A stretch of 25,721 bases of DNA, taken from IMG/VR virus record IMGVR_UViG_3300038425_000062, positions 1 to 25,721 of that record, one strand, 5' to 3'. The stretch is from a virus. Positions 1 to 7,244 of this stretch are shown here, one piece after another (the stretch's first letter is position 1; the number at the start of each line of letters is the position of its first letter). The notes beneath the pieces were generated by a model, which was given only the letters and a program-made list of their open reading frames with translations, ran no database searches and had not been told where the DNA came from. A program made the translations under genes and the position numbers.

Positions 1-78
1 TATCAGGTAGCCGACGTGGAGGCGATTGCGTCGAAGCCGCGGGAAGAGGGCGAGCGCGGGCGAAGGAGGGCATCATGA
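1..78 (+). CDS. C-terminal end of an unknown protein (5' truncated)
   Basis: The window opens inside a reading frame that runs 25 codons to a TGA at 76-78. The visible tail is charged and arginine/glutamate-rich, with no recognisable domain. The stop overlaps the ATG of the next gene (ATGA), the same coupling used by most genes here, which supports it being a real gene end. No function can be assigned. Confidence 0.5.
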   Translation, partial: YQVADVEAIASKPREEGERGRRRAS

Positions 79-251
79 ACGCATTACGAATCGTCGCCTG
101 CATCCTGGGCGCGCTCCTGCTGGCGCTACTCTTCGCGGCGGCTTTCATCGCTACGCTGGTCCACCAGGAAGAGAAGATGTTCCAGCTCGAAACGGGGAGG
201 GCTGACATGTATGTGTCGGCTGAGGAGTACGAAGAAAGGAGGGAGTCTTGA
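75..251 (+). CDS. Small single-pass membrane protein (58 aa)
   Basis: The ATG at 75 overlaps the upstream stop and is preceded by a good ribosome binding site (AAGGAGG at 63-69). Residues about 4-27 are a continuous hydrophobic Leu/Ala/Ile stretch typical of one transmembrane helix. The C-terminal half, from about residue 30, is charged and rich in Glu and Arg. The expected topology is an N-terminal anchor with a soluble tail, but the sequence does not decide orientation. It is too short to place in a family. A holin or spanin fragment cannot be excluded, but nothing specific supports it. It ends overlapping the TTG start of the next gene. Confidence 0.6.
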   Translation: MNALRIVACILGALLLALLFAAAFIATLVHQEEKMFQLETGRADMYVSAEEYEERRES

Positions 252-484
252 AGATCATCATTTTCGAGAGGCTCGATGGAGAAGGTTGCGCCGTCCAGAG
301 ATTGGAGATCGATGGCAAGGTAAGACTACACGTGTCCGCGCTCTGCGAATGTCCAGAAGACGCCATCATCGGAAGATCTCTTGTGTCCTGCGCTGATGTC
401 GCTGCCTATATGCGCGAAGCCTACGAGGCAGGGAAGCGCGGCGAAACATTCGAAATCGAGAAAGCAGAGATGAAGAAGGATTGA
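248..484 (+). CDS. Hypothetical protein (78 aa)
   Basis: I place the start at TTG 248, which lies just after AAGGAGG (about 237-243) and overlaps the previous stop (TTGA). The product begins MKIIIFERLDGEG and is a mixed, soluble, acidic protein ending in a Lys/Glu-rich tail. I recognise no family. It is the last gene before a 144-nt structured leader, so it probably ends an upstream transcription unit or lies just before an attenuated one. Confidence 0.6.
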   Translation: MKIIIFERLDGEGCAVQRLEIDGKVRLHVSALCECPEDAIIGRSLVSCADVAAYMREAYEAGKRGETFEIEKAEMKKD

Positions 485-501
485 TAAAGGGCTTGGCAAT
501 C

Positions 502-543
502 GGAGCCGAGCGCGCGCGCTGACAACAGCGCGTTTTCGGCTCC
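502..543 (+). promoter_or_regulatory. Leader hairpin with SD-mimicking arm
   Basis: GGAGCCGA (502-509) pairs perfectly with TCGGCTCC (536-543). An inner stem, CGCGCT (515-520) with AGCGCG (527-532), closes a GACAAC loop. The same 8-mer GGAGCCGA recurs at 618-625, where its first four bases complete the AAGGAG ribosome binding site of the 629 gene. The 536-543 arm can therefore pair either with 502-509, leaving the binding site free, or with 618-625, masking it. This is directly visible complementarity; a switching role is inference. Confidence 0.6.
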
Positions 544-545
544 TA

Positions 546-595
546 CCGGGCGGCAGGGAAGTTGTAAGACTTTGCCCCTGCCGGCCCGGCTTTTC
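546..595 (+). terminator. Possible attenuator/terminator hairpin in the leader
   Basis: CCGGG (546-550) pairs with CCCGG (585-589), and inner GGCAGGG (552-558) pairs with CCCTGCC (576-582), around a 17-nt loop. The stem is followed by C then TTTT (591-594). It has the form of an intrinsic terminator with a short U tract. Its position between 248-484 and 629-1756 suggests either a gene-group end or an attenuator. A third small hairpin, GCCCC-ACAT-GGGGC (600-613), sits just before the ribosome binding site. Confidence 0.5.
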
Positions 596-628
596 AGCAG
601 CCCCACATGGGGCAGAAGGAGCCGATAA

Positions 629-1756
629 ATGGATTCTACCACACAGAACGTGCCCGCAATACAGAAGGCGATCAACGCTCTGGCGGGGTTCAAGAACAAG
701 GGGATGACGTTCGCACGACGTGAGGATCTTGAGAACGTCAGCCAGCAGTACCAGCCGCTTGTGACCATCGTCGAATTCCAGGCCGGCGACTTCACGCGGC
801 TGGGCAGTGACAAATCCTACTATCCGAGCAAAGGCGCAACCAATCGCATCGGCGACGCAGCCGGCGTGAGCTTCATCGAAGGCGCGGGCGGCACGCGCGA
901 GGAAGGGAACGCCACCTCGATCAAGGTTGTCGAACACAAGAACGGCAGCAAGCCGAGTTATTTCCAGATCGAGGGTCACTACCGAATCATTGGCACAGCC
1001 CAGGGCGAACGGTTGAAGCCGGATGGAACCCCGCGGCGCTCGTCCGTCTGCGAGTACGGCTTTGACGTGGTGCAGCGCACAAACGAGGCCATACTCAATG
1101 ACCTGGGCAACGAAAATCCTACGCTGACCAGCGAGATCGCCTGCCGGAAGAAGTTCCTTGAACTGCAGAAATTCGGGGTTCAGAAGGCTCGCACCGGCGC
1201 AGAGCTCGCGGTCATCCGTGAGCTGGTCGGCATGAACACGGGATTCAACAAGGCCGACGTGGAGAAGGGCTGCCAGATGCTTTTCTCGCAGGTCATCGAG
1301 AACAACTCGTTCAAGATCCAGGTCCTCGCGGAGGTGATGAAGACTCCGGACGGACGCGCGGCGGTGACCCAGGCGCTTTTCGGCGCCACGCGCTCTGTGT
1401 TCGGCCCAGGAACCGTACCGGAGCAGGAGCCCGCGAAGCAGATCGCGCGCACGGTGGACGTGGAGAGCGGAGAAGTAATCGAGCAGCCGAAGGCGGAAGA
1501 GAGCCAGGTCCCCATGTTCCCCGAGGAGGAGTCGCCGAAGCCCGAGCCGAGCCCTGTCGATAAACTTAAGGCGATCCTTCGCACGCATCTGGAGAAGATC
1601 CCGGTGGACCTGATCATCAAGCAGGGCAACGTCCACGAGTTGATCCAGAAATCGCTGGATAAAAAGGATGCGACAGAGATCGAGATCAACGCATGGATCG
1701 ACCGCTGCGCGCAGTATTTCCAGAACGTCCAGGCAAGGAACGGGGGCGCATCATGA
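629..1756 (+). CDS. Unknown phage protein, possible RecT-type recombination protein (375 aa)
   Basis: The ATG at 629 has AAGGAG 7 nt upstream. The protein is soluble. It has a folded N-terminal region to about residue 240, a low-complexity Pro/Glu-rich linker (about 275-310), and a helical C-terminal segment of about 60 residues. The central part, with the pattern ARTGAELAVIRELVG, resembles the A-x-T-x-A-x-x-R-x-I-R segment in several phage ssDNA-annealing proteins. That and the next-door Mre11/Rad50-like genes are why I suggest a recombination role, such as annealing or nuclease partner. I see no diagnostic catalytic motif, so the assignment is weak. Its mRNA leader is unusually structured (485-628). 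The stop overlaps the next ATG. Confidence 0.75.
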   Translation: MDSTTQNVPAIQKAINALAGFKNKGMTFARREDLENVSQQYQPLVTIVEFQAGDFTRLGSDKSYYPSKGATNRIGDAAGVSFIEGAGGTREEGNATSIKVVEHKNGSKPSYFQIEGHYRIIGTAQGERLKPDGTPRRSSVCEYGFDVVQRTNEAILNDLGNENPTLTSEIACRKKFLELQKFGVQKARTGAELAVIRELVGMNTGFNKADVEKGCQMLFSQVIENNSFKIQVLAEVMKTPDGRAAVTQALFGATRSVFGPGTVPEQEPAKQIARTVDVESGEVIEQPKAEESQVPMFPEEESPKPEPSPVDKLKAILRTHLEKIPVDLIIKQGNVHELIQKSLDKKDATEIEINAWIDRCAQYFQNVQARNGGAS

Positions 1757-2004
1757 GCACGCGAGACATCACGATGGACGTGAAGGGCGTTCAACTCATC
1801 ATCGCCGTGCTGATGAAATCCAAGGGGAAGCCGGCGCGCAGGTTCGGCGTCCGCGTCTGCGGCTCGAAGCAGGAGATCGACGAGATCATGGACGCCGGCG
1901 TGCTGGAGGACATCGACCGCAAGATCAGCGGCGGCGAGTTGCATTTCTCAGACGCGGAAGATGTCCCTTTCGACGTGCCGACGCCGGCGGGAGGTGCATC
2001 ATGA
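1753..2004 (+). CDS. Hypothetical protein (83 aa)
   Basis: The ATG at 1753 overlaps the upstream TGA (ATGA), and the gene's own stop overlaps the ATG of the Mre11-like gene in the same way, so it sits tightly coupled in the recombination operon. The product is a small soluble alpha/beta protein (MSTRDITMDVKGVQ start, acidic C-terminus) without cysteine clusters or membrane segments. No family is recognised. Its position suggests an accessory factor for recombination or DNA processing, but that is context only. Confidence 0.6.
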   Translation: MSTRDITMDVKGVQLIIAVLMKSKGKPARRFGVRVCGSKQEIDEIMDAGVLEDIDRKISGGELHFSDAEDVPFDVPTPAGGAS

Positions 2005-2822
2005 AAATCCTACACACAGCGGATATCCATTTTTCCCGCGAGCACCAGGCGGAAGCCCTCGCGAGCCTGACGGTGCTGGCGGAGACGGCGGAGCGGGAGA
2101 AGCCCGCGCTCGTGGTCATCGCGGGCGATCTCTTTCACAACGGCCTGCAGAATAGCGCGGCCTCCGGCTTCCCCGCGCTCCTGGCAGTGATCCAGCGCAT
2201 CCTGGACGTCTGCCCGATCGCGGCGGTAAGCGGGACTCCGACGCACGACCTGCCGGGCTGCTATGAAGTGCTGACGAATCTCATTTCGAAACATGCCTTT
2301 GTGATGCTCGAACCCGCCCTTCCTCCGCTTTTTCTGTTCGACGATGGATATGTCACCACGGAAGGAAGTACGGAACATCCCTTCAATGGCAAACCGCCGA
2401 TCCTTTTGATCCTCGGCTGCCCAGAGCCGTCGCGGGAGTGGTTGCTGGCAGCGAGCGAAGGGGCGACCGCGCAGGAGACAGGGGAGGCGATGAAGACCGC
2501 CCTTCGCGGAATCCTCCTGGGCATGGGCGCCATACGGGCGCAGCACCCGGATATTCCAGCGATCATGCTCTACCACGGGCCTGTCGAGGGCGCCAGCATG
2601 CAAAACGGGCAGGTAATCGGCGCGGGATCCATCACGATCGGCCGGGAGGACCTGGCGCTCGTGGGAGCGGACGCGTACCTCCTTGGAGATATTCATTTGG
2701 CTCAAAAGCTGGATGGAATGAACGCATGGTACCCTGGAAGCGCGTACCCTGTCAATTGGGGTGAGCTCGGAACCTCGGGATTTAATCTTGTCGAGATCGA
2801 ATCGTCCGGAGGTGCGGAATGA
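2001..2822 (+). CDS. Mre11/SbcD-like metallophosphoesterase nuclease subunit
   Basis: This 273-residue protein begins MKILHTADIH, giving the first metal-binding motif D8-x-H10. GDLFH supplies D43. The usual GNHD motif is replaced by GTPTHD (78-83), which keeps the His and Asp. Later come LYHG and LLGDIHLAQ, matching the C-terminal His motifs, with GDIH where GHxH is usual. Mre11/SbcD enzymes process DNA ends together with a Rad50/SbcC ATPase, and T4 gp47/gp46 are the phage counterparts. The ATPase partner is here at 3307-5964. The protein is shorter than bacterial SbcD, about the size of the catalytic domain alone. The substitution at the Asn of GNHD makes activity worth testing. Confidence 0.88.
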   Translation: MKILHTADIHFSREHQAEALASLTVLAETAEREKPALVVIAGDLFHNGLQNSAASGFPALLAVIQRILDVCPIAAVSGTPTHDLPGCYEVLTNLISKHAFVMLEPALPPLFLFDDGYVTTEGSTEHPFNGKPPILLILGCPEPSREWLLAASEGATAQETGEAMKTALRGILLGMGAIRAQHPDIPAIMLYHGPVEGASMQNGQVIGAGSITIGREDLALVGADAYLLGDIHLAQKLDGMNAWYPGSAYPVNWGELGTSGFNLVEIESSGGAE

Positions 2823-3310
2823 AAATCTGCACCAACTGCGGAGATCCGAAGAGCCGCTACTACGCGAAGGGCCTCTGCGCGAAGTGCTATGCGATCAGCT
2901 TTCGCAGGAAACATGGAGCGCGTCCCGCTTTCAACTGGAAGGGGCATTCTTGTGACAACTGCGGCGCTACCCCCGTCAAGGCGCGCGGCCTTTGCCTTCG
3001 GTGCTATAGAAGCCAGCTCAACAAGACTTCTCCCCGGGCCATGCGTCAGAGGTATTTGGCAAATCAGCGGAAGAACTTTGGAGGAAGGCGGGACGAACTG
3101 CTTTCCATTCTCGGCGGGAAATGTCAGAAGTGCGGCCTGACGGACGAGCAATCGGTTGAGAGATTTGGGCGCAAGCTGGACATTCACCACAAGGACGGCC
3201 ACGGGAGAACAAGCGACTCGCCGAACCATTCTGAGGACAACCTCATGATTCTCTGTCCGCCTTGCCATCGCTTGCTGCATATAACGCTGAAGAAAGGGGC
3301 GGCAGCATGA
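2819..3310 (+). CDS. HNH endonuclease with two N-terminal zinc fingers
   Basis: The 163-residue product has two similar CxxC...CxxC modules (C4/C7/C20/C23 and C45/C48/C59/C62), followed by a basic region. The C-terminal HNH nuclease domain has zinc cysteines C102, C105, C146 and C149, the catalytic pair H123-H124 (LDIHHKDGHG), N141 in the NHSEDNLMILC segment, and H150. This is the layout of a free-standing phage homing-type endonuclease. It lies exactly between the nuclease and ATPase subunits of the Mre11/Rad50 pair, with 4-nt overlaps on both sides, so it is co-translated with them. It may be a mobile intruder, or it may have been recruited to the complex. Confidence 0.85.
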   Translation: MKICTNCGDPKSRYYAKGLCAKCYAISFRRKHGARPAFNWKGHSCDNCGATPVKARGLCLRCYRSQLNKTSPRAMRQRYLANQRKNFGGRRDELLSILGGKCQKCGLTDEQSVERFGRKLDIHHKDGHGRTSDSPNHSEDNLMILCPPCHRLLHITLKKGAAA

Positions 3311-5964
3311 GCATATTTAATGTAAAGGTCACTCGCATCCTTTTTCCACATCCGCGCCGTTGCAAGTTTTCCCTCCACTGGCCGGAGCCCGCGGGCCCGG
3401 ATGTCGAAGGCGTGCAGGCGTGGATCTGCTATAAGGCGACGAAGGAGGAAGCCGCGAAGATCGACACCGCGGCGGTCCTCGAAGCCTACATCGAGCAAGG
3501 CGCGCTCCCCGGTTCTCGCGTGACGGTCGAGCTGATCCCGACGGAGACCGTGCGCGCGGCAGAGATCACGGAGAAGCACCGCCTACGGGAGAAGGTCGAA
3601 GTCTACGCCGAAGCATCAGGCGATTATGGGCCGGGCGCAATTGGCAAGAAAGTTCCCGAATCCATCCTCCTCAAAGCCGACCAACTGGAAAGGGAGGCCG
3701 AGGAGCGGGGCGCGGCAGCTGGCATGCACTTCCGCCTGAGACGTCTGCGCCTTCGCGGCGCCATCGGCGTCTGGAAGGGCCAGCGGAAGGACGAAGTTGA
3801 CTACAACCTGGACGCCTTCTCCCCGGGTCTGATCGCCATGGTCGGAGTCAACGGCTCGTCGAAGTCAACGGTCATCGAGAATATGCACCCGTATCCCTGC
3901 ATGCTCACGCGGGACGGGAAGCTGCAGGATCACTTCCGCCTGCGCGACTCCGCGCGGGAACTCTGGTTCGTGGACGAGCGCACCGGGGCCGAGTACCGCG
4001 CGCTCATGGAGATCGACGGCGCGAATGCCAGTGGCCTGGCGAAGTACCACCTGTTCAAAAACGGCGAGCCCATCAACAGCGGGGCGAAGTTATCGAAGGA
4101 CGAATATGAGCAGGCCATCGAGGGCCTGATCGGCACGCTGCCGCTGTTCCTCCGATCGGCGTTCGTATCTCAGCGGCCCACCAAATCAAATCCTGATCTG
4201 TCGGAGGCAACCAAAGGTGAGAGGAAAGCGATCTTTCGGGAGTTGGCCGGGCTCGACTACATGCAGGCGTATGCGGAGAGCGCAAAGGCGAAGGCAAGCG
4301 CAATCGAGGCGGAGATCGCCGTCGAGCGCGGCAGGATCAGCGTCATTGAGAGTCAGCTCACGGCGCTACCGGGAATTACGAGAGATCGAGATTCTGCGGC
4401 GGCTGATCTGGGCGTGCGGAATCTGGCGCTCGAGAAACTGGCTGCCACCGGATCCACGCTCAAGGCTGAGGCTGAGCAGCTCTCACAAAAGGTAGCCGAG
4501 CAGCGGAGCCTTGCGGAGAGGATCGCGGGCCTTGAGGACCAGATAGCGCAGAAGCAGCAGGTCATCAAGCTCGCCCAGGCCTCAATCACCGACTACCAGG
4601 AAGCGCTCACGTGGAAACCCGAAGCGGAGAAGGTCATCGCCGAGTGGGACGCGCTGAAGGAGCAGGAGAATGCGGAGAACCGACGACTCAGTGCCATCAA
4701 CGCCGACAATGCTCGGCTCCAGGGTGAGTACACAACTCGCCTCACGGCTCATAACGCAGATGTCCGAAAGGTCGAAGGTCAGCAGTCGGGCCTCCGAACG
4801 GAGAAGGCGAGTCTGGAGGGCACTCGAAACGTTCTTCAGGCGCAGATCGGGAACCTGAAAGAGTGGCTGGCGCCTCCGAAGCCGTGCCCGCAATGCGGCT
4901 ATATCGATCCAGAAATCATCAAAAAGCGCGAAGAACTGGAGAAAACGCTCGACGAAAAGGTGAAAAAGAGCGAGGAAGCCCGCATAAGGATTCAGAAAAC
5001 GGACCTTGAACTCGCCGCAATCGTCCCGCCGCCTGCCCTCCCGCCGTTTGTGCTCGCTCCCGCTGACCAGGCGCCCCTGCGGCGCATCCTGACCGCACTC
5101 GCCGTCCTCAAGATCGACCAGGCGCGGAAAAACGTGGCCACGGCCCAGGAAGCCGCTACCCGGATCGAAGAGGCGAAGAAGCAGCTGGAGAAGGCCTCTG
5201 GGGACCAGGCCGAGCTGGAACTCTCGATTCAGGGCCTGCAATCTCAGATCGACCCCGCAATCCAGCCCGTCTACGACGAGGCGGCCCGGAAGCTGGAAGC
5301 CGCGCGCGTGGAGTACGGAGAGGCGCAGAAGGCCATCGCGGGCCTTGAGGCGCAGATCCAGGGACTCGGCAAGCGGATCGCCGAGCTCCAGGCCTCCGAG
5401 AAGGACTTGGGGGAACGCAAGGTCACGCTGGAGGAGCGCCAGGCCTGCGCCGCGGAGTGGCGCTATCTGGAGACGGCCTGCGGGCCTGACGGGATCCAGG
5501 CGCTGGAGTTGGACGCCATGGGCCCGGGTATCTCCGACTGCGCGAATAAGTTGCTCTCGGCAGCATACGGCTCGCGCTTCAGCATTGAGTTGCGCACCAC
5601 GCGCATTGCTGGCAAAGGCTCGAAGACGAAGCAGGTCGAGGACTTCGCGATCATCGTACTGGACAACGAACTCCTGACCGAGCAGCCCATCGAGACGCTG
5701 AGCGGCGGGGAGTCGGTGTGGATAAAGCGCGCGCTCTACGATGCCTTTGCGCTGATCCGCGATCGCACCACGGGGATCCGGTTCCTCACGGTGTTCGCTG
5801 ACGAGGCTGACGGAGCGCTGGATCCCGAGAGTCGCCAGCATTATTTCGCAATGCTCGAGGCCGCGCACCAGGAGAGCGGGCGCCGGCATACGTTAGTCGT
5901 GACGCATTCGCCCGAGATTCAGGAAATGATTCCGCAGAAGATCGAGATGAGGAGCGCGGAGTGA
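3307..5964 (+). CDS. Rad50/SbcC-like SMC ATPase with extra N-terminal domain
   Basis: I choose ATG 3307, overlapping the HNH stop; this gives 885 residues. Residues 1 to about 138 are a separate domain I do not recognise. The Rad50 head then starts at about MHFRLRRLRLRG. Walker A is GVNGSSKST (180-188), with Ser185 replacing the usual Gly before Lys186. Long coiled-coil arms flank a zinc hook, CPQC (C527, C530). The signature is LSGGES (798-803) and Walker B is FADEADGALDPES with D832-E833. It should act with the 2001-2822 nuclease on DNA ends in replication and recombination. The shorter length relative to bacterial SbcC fits phage gp46-type proteins. Confidence 0.92.
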   Translation: MSIFNVKVTRILFPHPRRCKFSLHWPEPAGPDVEGVQAWICYKATKEEAAKIDTAAVLEAYIEQGALPGSRVTVELIPTETVRAAEITEKHRLREKVEVYAEASGDYGPGAIGKKVPESILLKADQLEREAEERGAAAGMHFRLRRLRLRGAIGVWKGQRKDEVDYNLDAFSPGLIAMVGVNGSSKSTVIENMHPYPCMLTRDGKLQDHFRLRDSARELWFVDERTGAEYRALMEIDGANASGLAKYHLFKNGEPINSGAKLSKDEYEQAIEGLIGTLPLFLRSAFVSQRPTKSNPDLSEATKGERKAIFRELAGLDYMQAYAESAKAKASAIEAEIAVERGRISVIESQLTALPGITRDRDSAAADLGVRNLALEKLAATGSTLKAEAEQLSQKVAEQRSLAERIAGLEDQIAQKQQVIKLAQASITDYQEALTWKPEAEKVIAEWDALKEQENAENRRLSAINADNARLQGEYTTRLTAHNADVRKVEGQQSGLRTEKASLEGTRNVLQAQIGNLKEWLAPPKPCPQCGYIDPEIIKKREELEKTLDEKVKKSEEARIRIQKTDLELAAIVPPPALPPFVLAPADQAPLRRILTALAVLKIDQARKNVATAQEAATRIEEAKKQLEKASGDQAELELSIQGLQSQIDPAIQPVYDEAARKLEAARVEYGEAQKAIAGLEAQIQGLGKRIAELQASEKDLGERKVTLEERQACAAEWRYLETACGPDGIQALELDAMGPGISDCANKLLSAAYGSRFSIELRTTRIAGKGSKTKQVEDFAIIVLDNELLTEQPIETLSGGESVWIKRALYDAFALIRDRTTGIRFLTVFADEADGALDPESRQHYFAMLEAAHQESGRRHTLVVTHSPEIQEMIPQKIEMRSAE

Positions 5965-6536
5965 CCTTCGCGTATGCGGATCCACCGTATATCGGTTGCG
6001 CCCGTCGATATTACAAGAATAGGTCTGACTTTGCCGGTGAGGTCGACCACAAGGAATTGCTCGAACGGCTCTATCATGAGTTCCCTGACGGTTGGGCTTT
6101 GAGCGCAAGCATGATGAGTCTTTGGGATCTTATACCAATGATCCCTAAGTCATGGAAATGCCGAATCGCCGCTTGGACGAAAAGCTATACCGGCAGACCT
6201 ATGGATATAGCTCTGCGACGTCCAGCCTATGCATGGGAGCCGGTCATTTGGCGCGGAGGGCGCAAACTTCCCCCCAAGACATTCCTTAGAGATTGGGTCA
6301 GTGAAAACAACATCGCGGCATCACCCGGGCACCGACCGCACAAAGTAGGGAAGCAATTCCCCGGAGCGAAGCCTGACGGATTCTGCTACTGGCTCTTTGA
6401 CCTTCTGAACATGCGCTCTGCCGATACATTCGTCGATCTTTTCCCCGGCACTGGTAGGGTTACGCGGGCATGGGAGCATTACAAGAAAGCAAACATGATT
6501 ATTTTTGGTACGGCGCCGCGCTTTTTTATGGCATGA
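5961..6536 (+). CDS. Small DNA adenine-N6 methyltransferase, permuted motif order
   Basis: It starts at GTG 5961, overlapping the Rad50 stop (GTGA). The 191-residue product has the catalytic DPPY motif at residues 7-10, right at the N-terminus, and the SAM-binding motif FPGTG at 161-165. Catalytic motif before SAM motif is the order of the beta-type N-methyltransferases. It is short, so the target-recognition part is minimal. Likely roles are methylation of phage DNA against host restriction or marking of replicated DNA. The base composition looks AT-richer than in the neighbouring Rad50 gene, which fits separate acquisition. No cognate restriction enzyme gene is evident. Confidence 0.82.
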   Translation: MTFAYADPPYIGCARRYYKNRSDFAGEVDHKELLERLYHEFPDGWALSASMMSLWDLIPMIPKSWKCRIAAWTKSYTGRPMDIALRRPAYAWEPVIWRGGRKLPPKTFLRDWVSENNIAASPGHRPHKVGKQFPGAKPDGFCYWLFDLLNMRSADTFVDLFPGTGRVTRAWEHYKKANMIIFGTAPRFFMA

Positions 6537-6582
6537 GCTTTTCGGCCTATATGCCATTAGCTCATAGGGAGGGAAGAAAAGG

Positions 6583-6861
6583 ATGGACCGTTATATCTAT
6601 GATGTGGGCATCAACGGAAATTGTCTGTTTGGTCACGCTATCAATTCAGATGGATCTGTTGGCTATGAGGTGGGATTTCTAAATACAGGAATGTGCGATA
6701 TTCCATTCGGTGAAATCATTGACATCGAGCGCGATGATAAGGGCTTCACCAAATCGATAAAACTCGCCCGAACTGGAGAAGAACTTTTCGACCGCGCTGG
6801 ATATGAACGGCGGACAGAAGAATATATCGAGAGTACAAAGCATTTATTTCGCGGCGCATAG
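6583..6861 (+). CDS. Hypothetical protein (92 aa)
   Basis: The ATG at 6583 follows a purine-rich ribosome binding region (GGGAGGGAAGAAAAGG, from 6567). The product is soluble, with an N-terminal half likely to form beta-strands (MDRYIYDVGINGN, then VGYEVGF) and a helical, charged C-terminus. No family is recognised. The coding sequence is visibly AT-richer than the Rad50 gene, like the preceding methyltransferase, suggesting the two may have arrived together. Confidence 0.6.
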   Translation: MDRYIYDVGINGNCLFGHAINSDGSVGYEVGFLNTGMCDIPFGEIIDIERDDKGFTKSIKLARTGEELFDRAGYERRTEEYIESTKHLFRGA

Positions 6862-6878
6862 GAATAGGGAGGGGAATT

Positions 6879-7226
6879 GTGTTCTATCTCACGCCGATCG
6901 GGATCGTCATTCTTACGTGGGGCGGCTGGCTGCGCATCGCGCTTTTCCTCTTCACCTATGCCGTGCTCATCATGTTCGGCTTCGCCTTCATCCTGCGGGC
7001 CGTGGAAAACACGAAGAAGGCTCGGGCGAGGCGCGCAAGAGAAGTGCCCATCGAGGCCCAGCGGAAGATCGACGAACTCTACCGCGAGCGCGACGAGGCG
7101 AGGGAAGAAGCGGCCGCGGCGAAGAAGGAGAATACGGCGCTGAGAAGGACGGCGCAGGAGCGGATCGCGTTCAATCGCTACAATGACTCGCGCACGAAGG
7201 CCGTGATAGCGGGGAAGCCGGAATGA
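6879..7226 (+). CDS. Membrane-anchored coiled-coil protein (115 aa)
   Basis: It starts at GTG 6879, after GGGAGGGG. Residues about 3-42 are strongly hydrophobic and aromatic, enough for one long or two short transmembrane helices. Then comes a basic patch (KKARARRAR) and a highly charged Lys/Glu/Arg/Ala helix (about 58-100) likely to form a coiled coil. The plan loosely recalls inner-membrane spanins (Rz type), but those normally have a single short N-terminal helix, and no outer-membrane lipoprotein partner is visible nearby. A membrane anchor for a replication or lysis function is possible. The basic patch predicts a cytoplasmic C-terminal domain. Confidence 0.6.
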   Translation: MFYLTPIGIVILTWGGWLRIALFLFTYAVLIMFGFAFILRAVENTKKARARRAREVPIEAQRKIDELYRERDEAREEAAAAKKENTALRRTAQERIAFNRYNDSRTKAVIAGKPE

Positions 7227-7244
7227 GGAGGAGTGGGGTGAGCC

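Noticed and set aside
326-1636. 436-codon minus-strand frame opposite 629-1756
   Set aside because: Shadow frame with Arg/Leu/His-rich low-quality sequence crossing two plus-strand genes and a structured leader.
4582-5889. 435-codon minus-strand frame within the Rad50-like gene
   Set aside because: Antisense shadow of coiled-coil coding sequence; the plus frame carries the zinc hook, signature and Walker B motifs.
3724-5964. Separate Rad50 start at the internal ATG 3724
   Set aside because: The frame is continuous from ATG 3307, which overlaps the previous stop, while the nearest purine-rich site to 3724 is too far away (about 18 nt).
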